A model generated the notes under the pieces. That model worked only from the letters and a program-made list of their open reading frames with translations, had not been told where the DNA came from and ran no database searches. The position numbers and the translations under genes are program-made. 64,000 nt of DNA from Actinocatenispora rupis (lineage in GTDB: Bacteria > Actinomycetota > Actinomycetes > Mycobacteriales > Micromonosporaceae): the NCBI RefSeq assembly GCF_016861975.1, contig NZ_BOMB01000001.1, positions 546,317 through 610,316 of the forward strand. Reading direction: 5' to 3'. Shown here piece after piece: positions 1 to 7,914 of this stretch; position 1 is the first letter of the stretch, and the number at the start of each line of letters is the position of its first letter.

Positions 1-1
1 G

Positions 2-409
2 GTGCTGCCGAAGTTCCTGGCGGTGGACGCGTTCTTCGTGTTCCTGATGGTGCAGTTCCTGCGCGGGATCCCGCGGGAGATGGACGAGGCGGCGATGGTC
101 GACGGGGCCGGGCCGTGGCGGATCTACCGCAGCGTGGTGCTGCCGCAGATGCGGCCGGCGCTGGTGACCGCGGCGATCTTCACGTTCATCTGGACCTGGA
201 ACGACTTCTTCACCCAGCTGCTCTACCTGTCCAGCCCGGCGAAGCTGACCGTACCGCTGGGGTTGCAGATGTTCCTGGCCGACACCGGGCAGTCGAGCTG
301 GGGCGCGATGTTCGCGATGACCACGCTGTCGCTGCTGCCCGTCGTACTGGTCTTCGTGTGTTTCCAGAAGCTCATCGTCGAGGGCGCCTCGACCAGCGGA
401 TTGAAGTGA
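2..409 (+). CDS. Carbohydrate ABC transporter permease, C-terminal part
   Basis: This is the last 135 residues of an inner-membrane permease of the binding-protein-dependent sugar importer type (MalG-like); the 5' end lies outside the window. The EAA loop that docks on the ATPase is clear (residues about 26-45 of the visible part: E-M-D-E-A-A-M-V-D-G-A-G, then I-Y-R and V-L-P). Two hydrophobic spans follow, at about 58-73 and 100-125. The stop TGA at 407-409 overlaps the GTG start of the sulfatase gene, so the two are probably translationally coupled. The context suggests import of a sugar released from a sulfated, mannose-containing glycan. The ATPase and binding protein are not visible. Confidence 0.9.
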   Translation: MLPKFLAVDAFFVFLMVQFLRGIPREMDEAAMVDGAGPWRIYRSVVLPQMRPALVTAAIFTFIWTWNDFFTQLLYLSSPAKLTVPLGLQMFLADTGQSSWGAMFAMTTLSLLPVVLVFVCFQKLIVEGASTSGLK

Positions 410-1701
410 GGACCGTGCACCGTCCCCCCAACGTCGTCGTCATCTACACCGACGATCTCGGCTACGGCGACCTCGGTTGCCAGGGCTCGCCCGACGCGCG
501 GACCCCGCACCTGGACTCGCTCGCCGCGTCCGGTGTCCGCGCCACCACCTGGTACTCGAACGCCCCGGTGTGCTCGCCGTCGCGGGCGTCGCTGCTGACC
601 GGGCTGCACCCGGACCGGGCAGGGGTGACGCGCATCCTCGGCGCCCGCCGCAGTACGCCGGGCCTGCCGCCGGACCGTACGACGCTCGCCACCCGGCTGC
701 GCGGCCACGGGTACGCGACGGGTCTGTTCGGCAAGTGGCACCTGGGTGTGGTCGAGGAGCACCGGCCGACGGCGCACGGGTTCGACGAGTTCTTCGGCTT
801 CCTCGCCGGCTGCGTCGACTACTACTCGCACATCATGTACTGGGGCCAGTCCGGTGGGGTGAACCCGCTGCACGACCTGTGGGACGGCGACGACGAGGTG
901 TGGCACAACGGGCGGTACCTGACGGATCTGGTGACCGACCGGGCGGTGGACTTCATCGACCGGCAGGCGGGCGGCCCGTTCTTCTGCTACGTGCCGTACA
1001 ACGCGCCGCACTACCCGATGCACGCGCCGCGCGAGTACCTGGACCGGTTTCCGGACCTGCCGCCGGACCGGCGGGTCATGGCGGCGATGGTGGCGGCCGT
1101 CGACGACGGGGTCGGCCGCATCCTGGATGCGTTGTCCCGCAACGGGATCCGCGAGGACACGATCGTGGTGTTCTCGTCCGACAACGGCCCGTCGTGCGAG
1201 TCGCGCAACTGGCTGGACGGCACCGAGGACCCCTACTACGGCGGTTCGGCCGGGATCTTCCGCGGCCACAAGGGATCGCTGTTCGACGGTGGCATCCGCG
1301 AACCGTTCCTGATCTCGTACCCGCGGGGCCTGCCGGCCGGTGTGGTGTGCGACGGCGCCGGCCAGATGTCGGACGTGGTCCCGACCGTACTGGCGCTCGC
1401 CGGGCTGCCCGTACCGTCCGATGTGGACGGTGTGGACGTGTCGGCCATGCTGCGCGGCGGCGAGAGCCCGCACGAGCGGCTGTTCTGGGCGCAGGACACC
1501 CAACTCGCGGTACGCGAGGGCCGGTGGAAGCTGGTCCTCGACGGCCGGCTCGACCTGGACCGCCCGGGACCGGAGCCGGTACATCTGTCCGATGTGGACG
1601 CCGACCCGGGTGAGCGGGTCAACCTGGCCGGGCGGTACCCGGAGATCGTGGTGCGGCTGACCGCCGCGGTACGCGACTGGCACGCGGAGGTGACCCGGTG
1701 A
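406..1701 (+). CDS. Type I (formylglycine-dependent) sulfatase
   Basis: This arylsulfatase-superfamily enzyme of 431 residues hydrolyses a sulfate ester. The N-terminal metal ligands are the D-D pair in Y-T-D-D-L-G-Y-G-D (D16, D17), and C56 of C-S-P-S-R is the cysteine that a formylglycine-generating enzyme would oxidise. F-G-K-W-H-L-G and the later S-D-N-G-P motif give further active-site residues. No signal peptide is evident, so cytoplasmic action on imported sugar is likely. GTG 406 is chosen because it overlaps the permease stop; GTG 415 is an in-frame alternative. The stop overlaps the start of a second sulfatase. No formylglycine-generating enzyme is encoded in the window. The substrate is unknown. 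Confidence 0.88.
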   Translation: MRTVHRPPNVVVIYTDDLGYGDLGCQGSPDARTPHLDSLAASGVRATTWYSNAPVCSPSRASLLTGLHPDRAGVTRILGARRSTPGLPPDRTTLATRLRGHGYATGLFGKWHLGVVEEHRPTAHGFDEFFGFLAGCVDYYSHIMYWGQSGGVNPLHDLWDGDDEVWHNGRYLTDLVTDRAVDFIDRQAGGPFFCYVPYNAPHYPMHAPREYLDRFPDLPPDRRVMAAMVAAVDDGVGRILDALSRNGIREDTIVVFSSDNGPSCESRNWLDGTEDPYYGGSAGIFRGHKGSLFDGGIREPFLISYPRGLPAGVVCDGAGQMSDVVPTVLALAGLPVPSDVDGVDVSAMLRGGESPHERLFWAQDTQLAVREGRWKLVLDGRLDLDRPGPEPVHLSDVDADPGERVNLAGRYPEIVVRLTAAVRDWHAEVTR

Positions 1702-3110
1702 CGCGCCCCAACATCCTGTTCGTGATGTCCGACGACCACGCCGCGCACGCGATCGGCGCGTACGGCAGCGTCGTGAACGCCACGCCGCAGATCGACCGGA
1801 TCGCGGCCGGCGGCGTACGCGTGGACAACGCCTTCTGTACCAACGCGTTGTGCGCGCCGAGCCGGGCCGCGATCCTGACCGGGACGTACAACCACGTCAA
1901 CGGGGTCACGACACTGCCGACGGACCTGGACAACAGCCAGCCCACGTTCGTCTCCGCGCTGCACGACGCCGGGTACGCCACGGCCATCGTCGGCAAGTGG
2001 CACCTCGGGCACGGGCCGCGGCACGACCCGCGCGGCTTCGACTCCTGGACGGTGCTGCCCGACCAGGGCGAGTACCACGACCCGACGTTCCTCGACAACG
2101 GCGTGGAGCGGGTGATCCGGGGCTACGTCACGGACGTCACGACGGACCTGGCGCTGGACTGGCTCGACACCGTACCGGCGGGGCAGCCGTTCTGCCTGAT
2201 GGTGCACCACAAGGCGCCGCACCGGCCGTGGGAGCCCGACGCCGCGCACGCCCACCTGTACGACGACGTCGACATCCCGGTGCCGGACACGTTCTTCGAC
2301 GACTACGCCGGCCGGGCCGAGGCCGCCCGTACCGCCACGATGCGCGTCTCCCGCGACCTCACCGCCACCGACCTCAAGCAGCCGGTACCGGCGGGGCTGT
2401 CGGCGGCGGACGAGGCGCGCTGGAAGTACCAGCGGTACCTGAAGGACTACCTGCGCTGCGTGGCGAGCGTGGACGACAACGTGGGCCGGCTGCTCGACGA
2501 GCTGGACGCGCGCGGCCTGACCGACGACACCATCGTCGTGTACACCTCCGACCAGGGCTTCTTTCTTGGCGACCACGGCTGGTACGACAAACGCTTCATG
2601 TACGAGGAGTCGCTGCGGATGCCGCTGCTGGTGCGGTACCCGCGGGAGATCGCGCCGGGCACGGCCACCGGCACGATGGTGTCGAACGTCGACTTCGCGC
2701 AGACGTTCCTCGACTACGCGGGGGTGCCGGCGCCGGACCGGATGCAGGGCCGCAGCCTCCGCGGCGTACTGGCCGGCGACACCCCGCCCGACTGGCGCGA
2801 GGTCCACTACTACCGGTACTGGGAGCACGGCAGCCGGCCGCACCACGTCCGCGCGCACTACGGCATCCGGACACCCCGGTACAAGCTGATCTTCTACTAC
2901 TCCGACGGACTCGGCCTGCCCGGTACGTCGGACGAGCGGTTCGCGCCCGAATGGGAACTGTTCGACCTCACGACCGACCCGCGCGAGCTGCACAGCGTGT
3001 ACGACGACCCGGCGTACGCGGGGGTGCGGGTGGAGCTGACCGAACTGCTCGCCACGGTGCAGCGGGAGGTGGGCGACGACCCCTGGCAGGAACCGGACGG
3101 GGTCGGATAG
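1698..3110 (+). CDS. Second type I sulfatase
   Basis: This is a 470-residue sulfatase distinct from its upstream neighbour. M-S-D-D-H (D12, D13) supplies calcium ligands, C52 in C-A-P-S-R is the formylglycine precursor, and G-K-W-H-L-G-H and T-S-D-Q-G-F-F-L-G-D-H-G complete the active-site signature. The D-Q-G-F-F-L-G-D-H-G-W-Y-D-K segment resembles the choline-sulfatase/iduronate-sulfatase-like branch, so the two sulfatases probably attack different positions. The GTG start at 1698 overlaps the preceding TGA by 4 nt, indicating coupling. No signal peptide is seen. The product probably hands a desulfated sugar to the alpha-mannosidase encoded 64 nt downstream. Confidence 0.87.
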   Translation: MTRPNILFVMSDDHAAHAIGAYGSVVNATPQIDRIAAGGVRVDNAFCTNALCAPSRAAILTGTYNHVNGVTTLPTDLDNSQPTFVSALHDAGYATAIVGKWHLGHGPRHDPRGFDSWTVLPDQGEYHDPTFLDNGVERVIRGYVTDVTTDLALDWLDTVPAGQPFCLMVHHKAPHRPWEPDAAHAHLYDDVDIPVPDTFFDDYAGRAEAARTATMRVSRDLTATDLKQPVPAGLSAADEARWKYQRYLKDYLRCVASVDDNVGRLLDELDARGLTDDTIVVYTSDQGFFLGDHGWYDKRFMYEESLRMPLLVRYPREIAPGTATGTMVSNVDFAQTFLDYAGVPAPDRMQGRSLRGVLAGDTPPDWREVHYYRYWEHGSRPHHVRAHYGIRTPRYKLIFYYSDGLGLPGTSDERFAPEWELFDLTTDPRELHSVYDDPAYAGVRVELTELLATVQREVGDDPWQEPDGVG

Positions 3111-3174
3111 CGTGACGCGATCACGGGTGTGACAACGATGTACCTGGCGAGTTCTGGGTGGGGGTTCGAAAGCA

Positions 3175-6100
3175 GTGCATGACGATCGTGACCTGGTCGA
3201 GCGGCGCCTCGACCGGGCGATGGAACAGCGGATCCGGCCGGCGCTCTACGCCGCGACCGCGCCCCTGACGGTGGCGGTCTGGCACGTGCCGGACGAACCG
3301 CACCCGGACGGCGCAGCCGGTGGCCCGGTCGCCGCCGAGCCCCGGCCGGTCACCGACGCGCTCGCCGCGACGTACGAGCCGATGCCGCTCGGTACCCGGT
3401 GGGGTCGGCCGTGGTCGACGAGCTGGTTCCGGGTGACCGGCGAGGTGCCCGCCGAGTTCGCCGGCAAGCGCGTCGAGGCGGTGTTCGACCTCGGCTTCGG
3501 CGGCGGCCCCGGCTTCTCCTGCGAGGCCATGGCGTACGACGCGGCCGGAGTGCCCGTGAAGGCGCTGCACCCGCTCAACCGGTACGTGCCGGTCGGCAAC
3601 CCGGTGGCCGGCGGCGAGCGGGTCGACCTGCTGCTGGAGGGCGCCGCCAACCCCGAGATCTCGATGGGCATCGAGCCGACGTACCTGGGGGACAAGCTCA
3701 CCGCCGGTGACGCCCCGCTGTACCAGCTGCGCCAGGCGGACGTGGCGGTCCTGGACGAGACGGTCTTCGGGCTGATCGCCGACGTCGAGGTGCTCTCCGA
3801 GCTGATGCACGAGCTGAGCGTGGACAACCCGCGCCGGCACGAGATCCTGCGCGCGCTGGAGCGCATGCTCGACACCCTCGACCTGCACGACGTGGCCGGT
3901 ACCGCCGCGGCGGGCCGGGCCGAGCTGGTCGACGTACTGTCGCGCCCGGCGCACGCGTCCGCGCACCGGATCTCCGCGGCCGGGCACGCGCACATCGACT
4001 CGGCGTGGCTGTGGCCGCTGCGCGAGACGGTACGCAAGTCGTCCCGTACGTTCGCGAACGTCACGGCGCTGGCCGAGGAGTACCCGGAGCTGGTGTTCGC
4101 GTGCTCCCAGGCCCAGCAGTACGCGTGGGTCAAGGACGCGCAGCCGGCCGTGTTCGAGCGGATCAAGCGGGCCGTCGCCAACGGCAACTGGGCGCCGGTC
4201 GGCTCGATGTGGGTCGAGTCGGACGCGAACCTGCCCGGCGGCGAGGCGCTGGTCCGGCAGATCACGCACGGCAAGCGGTTCTTCGCCGACGAGCTGGGCG
4301 TCGACACCCGGGGCATCTGGCTGCCCGACTCGTTCGGGTACAACGCGTCGTTCCCGCAGATCGCGCGGCTGGCCGGGCTCGACTGGTTCCTCACCCAGAA
4401 GATCTCGTGGAACCAGGTCAACAAGATGCCGCACCACACGTTCTGGTGGGAGGGCATCGACGGCACCAGGATCTTCACGCACTTCCCGCCGGCCGACACG
4501 TACAACGGGACGTTCGCGGGCGAGGAGCTGGCCCGCGCGGTACGCAACTACGCGGAGAAGGGCGCCGGTACGATCTCGCTGCTGCCGTTCGGGCACGGCG
4601 ACGGCGGTGGCGGCCCCACCCGCGAGATGCTGGAGAAGGCGCGCCGGCTGGCGGATCTGGAGGGGTCGGCGAAGGTCACCGTCGAGCACCCGGACAGGTT
4701 CTTCGACGCGGCGCGCGAGGAGTACCCGGACGCGCCGGTGTGGCGCGGCGAGATGTACCTGGAGCTGCACCGCGGCACGTTCACCACGCAGGCGAAGACC
4801 AAGCAGGGCAACCGGCGCAGCGAACACCTGCTGCGTACGGCGGAGCTGTGGGCCACCGCCGCCGCCGTGTACTCCGGCGCCGACTACCCGTACGCGGAGC
4901 TGGACGCGCTGTGGAAGACGGTGCTGCTGCACCAGTTCCACGACATCCTGCCGGGCAGCTCGATCGCGTGGGTGCACCGCGAGGCGCGCGCCACGTACGA
5001 GCGGATCCGGTCCGAGCTGGCCGCGATCATCGAGTCGTCGGCGCACTCGGTCGGCGGAGGACGGGGTTCCGAGTCGGCTTCGGAGAGGCGGACAGGCGAG
5101 TCGGAACCCCGGCTAGGCGGGCTGCGGTCGTTCAACGCGGCGCCGCAGGACCGGGCCGAGGTCACCGCCGTACCGGCGGATCTGGCCGCGCACACCGGAC
5201 TGGCCGCCGATGCGGTGCAGAAGCTGTCCGACGGTCAGGTGGCGGCGTGGGCGAGCGCGCCGGCGCTGGGGGTCGGCACGGTCGAGCCGGACCTGCCGTC
5301 CGGTGACGTCGCGCCGGTCACCGTGGACGGCCGGGTGCTGTCCAACGGCCTCGTCCGGGTCACGGTCGACGACCACGGCCTCGTCACCTCCGTGTACGAC
5401 CTGCGCGCCGACCGCGAGGTCCTGGCGCCGGGCACGTACGGGAACCTGTTGCAGCTGCACCCGGACCACCCGAACAAGTGGGACGCCTGGGACCTCGACA
5501 AGCACTACCAGCACCGGCACACCGACCTGACCGAGGCCGAGTCGGTGGAGGTCGTCGACCGCGGCCCGCTGCTCGGCGCGATCCGGGTGGTACGCCGGTT
5601 CGGCGAGTCGACCGCCACCCAGACCCTCGTACTGCGGGCCGGCAGCCCGCGGCTCGACGTACGGACCGAGATCGACTGGCGTGAGTCGGAGAAGGTGCTG
5701 AAGGCGGCCTTCCCGATCGACGTGCACGCCGAGCGGGAGTCCGCGGAGATCCAGTTCGGGCACGTGCAGCGGCCCACGCACACCAACACGTCGTGGGACG
5801 CCGCCCGGTTCGAGGTGTACGCGCACCGCTGGATCCACGTCGCCGAGCCCGGGTACGGCGTGGCCCTGGTGACCGACTCGACGTACGGGCACGACGTGCA
5901 CCGGGCGACGCGGGAGGAGGGCGGCACCACCACGACGGTGCGGCTGACCCTGCTGCGCGCGCCGCACTCGCCGGACCCGCACACCGACATCGACACCCAC
6001 ACCTTCACGTACTCGCTGGTGCCGGGGGCCGGGATCGGCGAGGCGGTGGCCGCCGGGTACGCGCTGAACCTGCCGCTGACGGTGGCGGCCGGCACCGCCG

Positions 6101-6363
6101 CGCCCGACCCGCTGGTACGGCTCGACCACCCGGCGGTACTCGCCGAGGCGGTGAAGCTGGCCGACGACGGCTCCGGCGACGTGGTCGTCCGGCTGTACGA
6201 GTCGCGCGGTGGCCGGGCCAGTACGACGGTCACGGCCGGGTTCCCGGTGGCCGCGGTGACCGAGGTCGACCTGCTCGAACGGCCGCTGGCCGAGCTGGAC
6301 GCCGGCGAGCCGCTGGCGTTCCGGCCGTTCCAGATCCGTACGCTGAGGCTGCGGCGGGCCTGA
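3175..6363 (+). CDS. GH38-family alpha-mannosidase
   Basis: This 1062-residue glycoside hydrolase family 38 enzyme removes alpha-linked mannose, acting with zinc. G-H-A-H-I-D-S-A-W-L-W (residues 270-280) holds zinc ligands, and D385 in W-L-P-D-S-F-G-Y-N is the expected nucleophile. E-L-H-R-G-T-F-T-T and the F-H-D-I-L-P-G-S-S segment mark the middle domain, and a beta-rich C-terminal domain follows. GTG 3175 is the only convincing start; an ATG 4 nt later is out of frame. No signal peptide is apparent. Residues about 623-647 form a Gly/Ser/Arg/Glu-rich linker whose DNA is an 11-bp inverted repeat, discussed separately. It follows two sulfatase genes and an importer permease. Confidence 0.93.
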   Translation: MHDDRDLVERRLDRAMEQRIRPALYAATAPLTVAVWHVPDEPHPDGAAGGPVAAEPRPVTDALAATYEPMPLGTRWGRPWSTSWFRVTGEVPAEFAGKRVEAVFDLGFGGGPGFSCEAMAYDAAGVPVKALHPLNRYVPVGNPVAGGERVDLLLEGAANPEISMGIEPTYLGDKLTAGDAPLYQLRQADVAVLDETVFGLIADVEVLSELMHELSVDNPRRHEILRALERMLDTLDLHDVAGTAAAGRAELVDVLSRPAHASAHRISAAGHAHIDSAWLWPLRETVRKSSRTFANVTALAEEYPELVFACSQAQQYAWVKDAQPAVFERIKRAVANGNWAPVGSMWVESDANLPGGEALVRQITHGKRFFADELGVDTRGIWLPDSFGYNASFPQIARLAGLDWFLTQKISWNQVNKMPHHTFWWEGIDGTRIFTHFPPADTYNGTFAGEELARAVRNYAEKGAGTISLLPFGHGDGGGGPTREMLEKARRLADLEGSAKVTVEHPDRFFDAAREEYPDAPVWRGEMYLELHRGTFTTQAKTKQGNRRSEHLLRTAELWATAAAVYSGADYPYAELDALWKTVLLHQFHDILPGSSIAWVHREARATYERIRSELAAIIESSAHSVGGGRGSESASERRTGESEPRLGGLRSFNAAPQDRAEVTAVPADLAAHTGLAADAVQKLSDGQVAAWASAPALGVGTVEPDLPSGDVAPVTVDGRVLSNGLVRVTVDDHGLVTSVYDLRADREVLAPGTYGNLLQLHPDHPNKWDAWDLDKHYQHRHTDLTEAESVEVVDRGPLLGAIRVVRRFGESTATQTLVLRAGSPRLDVRTEIDWRESEKVLKAAFPIDVHAERESAEIQFGHVQRPTHTNTSWDAARFEVYAHRWIHVAEPGYGVALVTDSTYGHDVHRATREEGGTTTTVRLTLLRAPHSPDPHTDIDTHTFTYSLVPGAGIGEAVAAGYALNLPLTVAAGTAAPDPLVRLDHPAVLAEAVKLADDGSGDVVVRLYESRGGRASTTVTAGFPVAAVTEVDLLERPLAELDAGEPLAFRPFQIRTLRLRRA
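5062..5111. repeat. Inverted repeat within the GH38 coding sequence
   Basis: An 11-bp perfect inverted repeat (cggggttccga at 5062-5072 and tcggaaccccg at 5101-5111) encloses 28 bp. It lies in frame inside the alpha-mannosidase gene, in a low-complexity linker between the catalytic middle domain and the beta-sandwich domain. It could be an inserted palindromic mini-element tolerated as coding sequence, or a chance feature of linker DNA. Confidence 0.6.
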
Positions 6364-6382
6364 CCGCGGCACGTCTGGCGTC

Positions 6383-6412
6383 GGCGCCCCCGGGACCGTA
6401 CCCGGGGGCGCC
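6383..6412 (+). terminator. Hairpin terminator after the mannosidase operon
   Basis: A 12-bp perfect stem (ggcgcccccggg at 6383-6394 with its complement at 6401-6412) closes a 6-nt loop, 20 nt after the mannosidase stop. There is no U tract, as is usual for terminators in such G+C-rich genomes. It separates the glycan operon from the MFS gene. Confidence 0.75.
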
Positions 6413-6477
6413 GTTGCGTCCCGGCCGGCGCACGCACGAGGCGTGGCACTCCGGCCGTGCACCGAGCGAGGAGTGGG

Positions 6478-7617
6478 ATGGATCCGTTGCGGCGCAACCG
6501 GTTCGGCGTGTCGGTGGTGTTCGTCGCGCACGGCGCGGTCACCGGCAGCTTCGCCACCCGGGTGCCGTGGCTGGCCGACCACGTCGGCGTCGGTACCGGG
6601 CGGCTCGGGCTGGCGCTGCTGTTCCCCGCGATCGGCGCGATGGCGACGATGTCGTTCAGCGGCCGGCTCCTGCACCGGTACGAGGGGCGTCGCGTCACCC
6701 GGCTGCTGCTCGCCGCCTGGTGCCTGGCGCTGCCGTTGCCCGCGCTCGCCCCGAACCTGCCGCTGCTGTGCGCCGCGCTGCTGGTGTACGGCTCGGTCTC
6801 CGGGATGGCCGACGTGGCCATGAACGCGCAGGCCGTCGCCGTCGAGAACCGGTACGGCCGGCCCATCATGTCCGGCCTGCACGGGCTGTGGAGCGCCGGC
6901 GGGCTGGCCGCGTCCGGGATCGGGGTCGCCGCGGCGGCGGTCGGCCTCGACGCCCGGGTGCACTTCGGCCTGATGGCCGCCGTACTGCTCGTCGTCGGCC
7001 AGCTCGGCGGTCGCCTGCTGCCGACCGTACGGCCCGATCCGGACGCGGCCGAACCGCCCGCGTTCGCGCTCCCGCCCCGGCCCGTACTGCTGATCGGGCT
7101 GGTCGGGTTCTGCGCGGTGTTCGGCGAGGCCGCCGGCTCCGACTGGGCGGCCAAGTACCTGACGGACGTGGCGGGGGCGGGGCAGGGCATCGCGGCCGGC
7201 GCGTACACCGGGTTCGCGTGCGCGATGGCGGCGGCCCGGCTGGTCGGCGACCGGGTGGTCGCCCGCCTCGGCGTCGTCGGCACCGTACGGCTCGGCGGGG
7301 TGCTGTCCGCCGCCGGCGCCGTCCTCATCGTGCTGTCCCGCGCCCCGGTGCCCGGGATCGTGGGCTTCGCCCTGCTCGGCGTCGGCGTCTCGGTGGTCGT
7401 CCCGTTGACGTTCACCGCCGCCGGCGCCGCCACCAGCCATCCGGGGCACGCCATCGCCGGCGTCGCCACCATCTCGTACGGTGCCGGCCTGGCCGCGCCC
7501 GCGGTGATCGGCGGGATCGCAGCCGGTACGTCGCTGCCCGTCTCGTTCCTGGTGGTGGCCGCGCTCGCCGTCCTCATCGCGGTCGGCGCCGGCACCTTCC
7601 GTACCCGCCGCCCCTGA
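6478..7617 (+). CDS. Major facilitator superfamily transporter
   Basis: This 379-residue membrane protein has about twelve hydrophobic segments typical of the MFS, with a basic loop after the second helix (L-H-R-Y-E-G-R-R). The N-terminal half has the pattern of sugar-transporter-like or YbjJ-type MFS proteins (R-N-R-F-G-V-S-V-V-F-V-A-H-G-A, then a G-L-H-G-L-W-S-A-G-G motif). ATG 6478 is chosen because GAGGAG lies 6 nt upstream; the longer frame from 6457 has no ribosome binding site. It is transcribed alone, between a strong terminator and a 297-nt spacer. The substrate cannot be read from the sequence. Confidence 0.85.
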   Translation: MDPLRRNRFGVSVVFVAHGAVTGSFATRVPWLADHVGVGTGRLGLALLFPAIGAMATMSFSGRLLHRYEGRRVTRLLLAAWCLALPLPALAPNLPLLCAALLVYGSVSGMADVAMNAQAVAVENRYGRPIMSGLHGLWSAGGLAASGIGVAAAAVGLDARVHFGLMAAVLLVVGQLGGRLLPTVRPDPDAAEPPAFALPPRPVLLIGLVGFCAVFGEAAGSDWAAKYLTDVAGAGQGIAAGAYTGFACAMAAARLVGDRVVARLGVVGTVRLGGVLSAAGAVLIVLSRAPVPGIVGFALLGVGVSVVVPLTFTAAGAATSHPGHAIAGVATISYGAGLAAPAVIGGIAAGTSLPVSFLVVAALAVLIAVGAGTFRTRRP

Positions 7618-7643
7618 CGCCCGTCGCACTCGACGCCGGCCGT

Positions 7644-7700
7644 GCCTGACGCCCACCGCGCCTGACGCCCACCGTGCTGACGGTCGCCGTGCCTGACGTC
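7644..7700. repeat. Short 16-bp degenerate tandem repeat
   Basis: After the MFS gene, units beginning gcctgacgcccaccg occur at 7644 and 7660 (identical except for the last base), then degenerate units begin at 7676 and 7691 (gctgacgg, gcctgacgtc). The array lies wholly in non-coding DNA. It may be slippage-prone spacer sequence; no function is evident. Confidence 0.6.
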
Positions 7701-7710
7701 AGCAGGCGCG

Positions 7711-7736
7711 CGGTACGGCGTGACCGGGCCGTACCG
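7711..7736 (+). terminator. Possible terminator hairpin after the MFS gene
   Basis: A 9-bp perfect stem (cggtacggc and gccgtaccg) closes an 8-nt loop about 95 nt downstream of the MFS stop codon, before the promoter of the MMPL gene. There is no T tract, so the function is uncertain. Confidence 0.45.
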
Positions 7737-7806
7737 GCTGATCGCGGGTGGCGGTCGAACGGTCGACCCGGGGTCGGGCGAGCGGACGTGCCGGGTCCGG
7801 TTCGCG

Positions 7807-7835
7807 TTGACGCGCCCGGGAACGGCCACGACACT
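7807..7835 (+). promoter_or_regulatory. Candidate sigma-70-type promoter of the MMPL gene
   Basis: TTGACG at 7807-7812 is followed by a 17-bp spacer and GACACT at 7830-7835. The spacing is ideal, but the -10 keeps only the second A and last T of TANNNT. Transcription would start near 7842, giving a leader of about 73 nt before ATG 7915. The rest of the 7618-7914 spacer holds the tandem repeat and hairpin listed separately, and otherwise nothing I recognise. Confidence 0.4.
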
Positions 7836-7914
7836 GGCGGGTCCGGGCGGCCGTGTGTGGCCGGTGTCGGCCCGCCCCCCAGCGACGACGTCGCCCGGAC
7901 GTGGGGGCGGCGAC

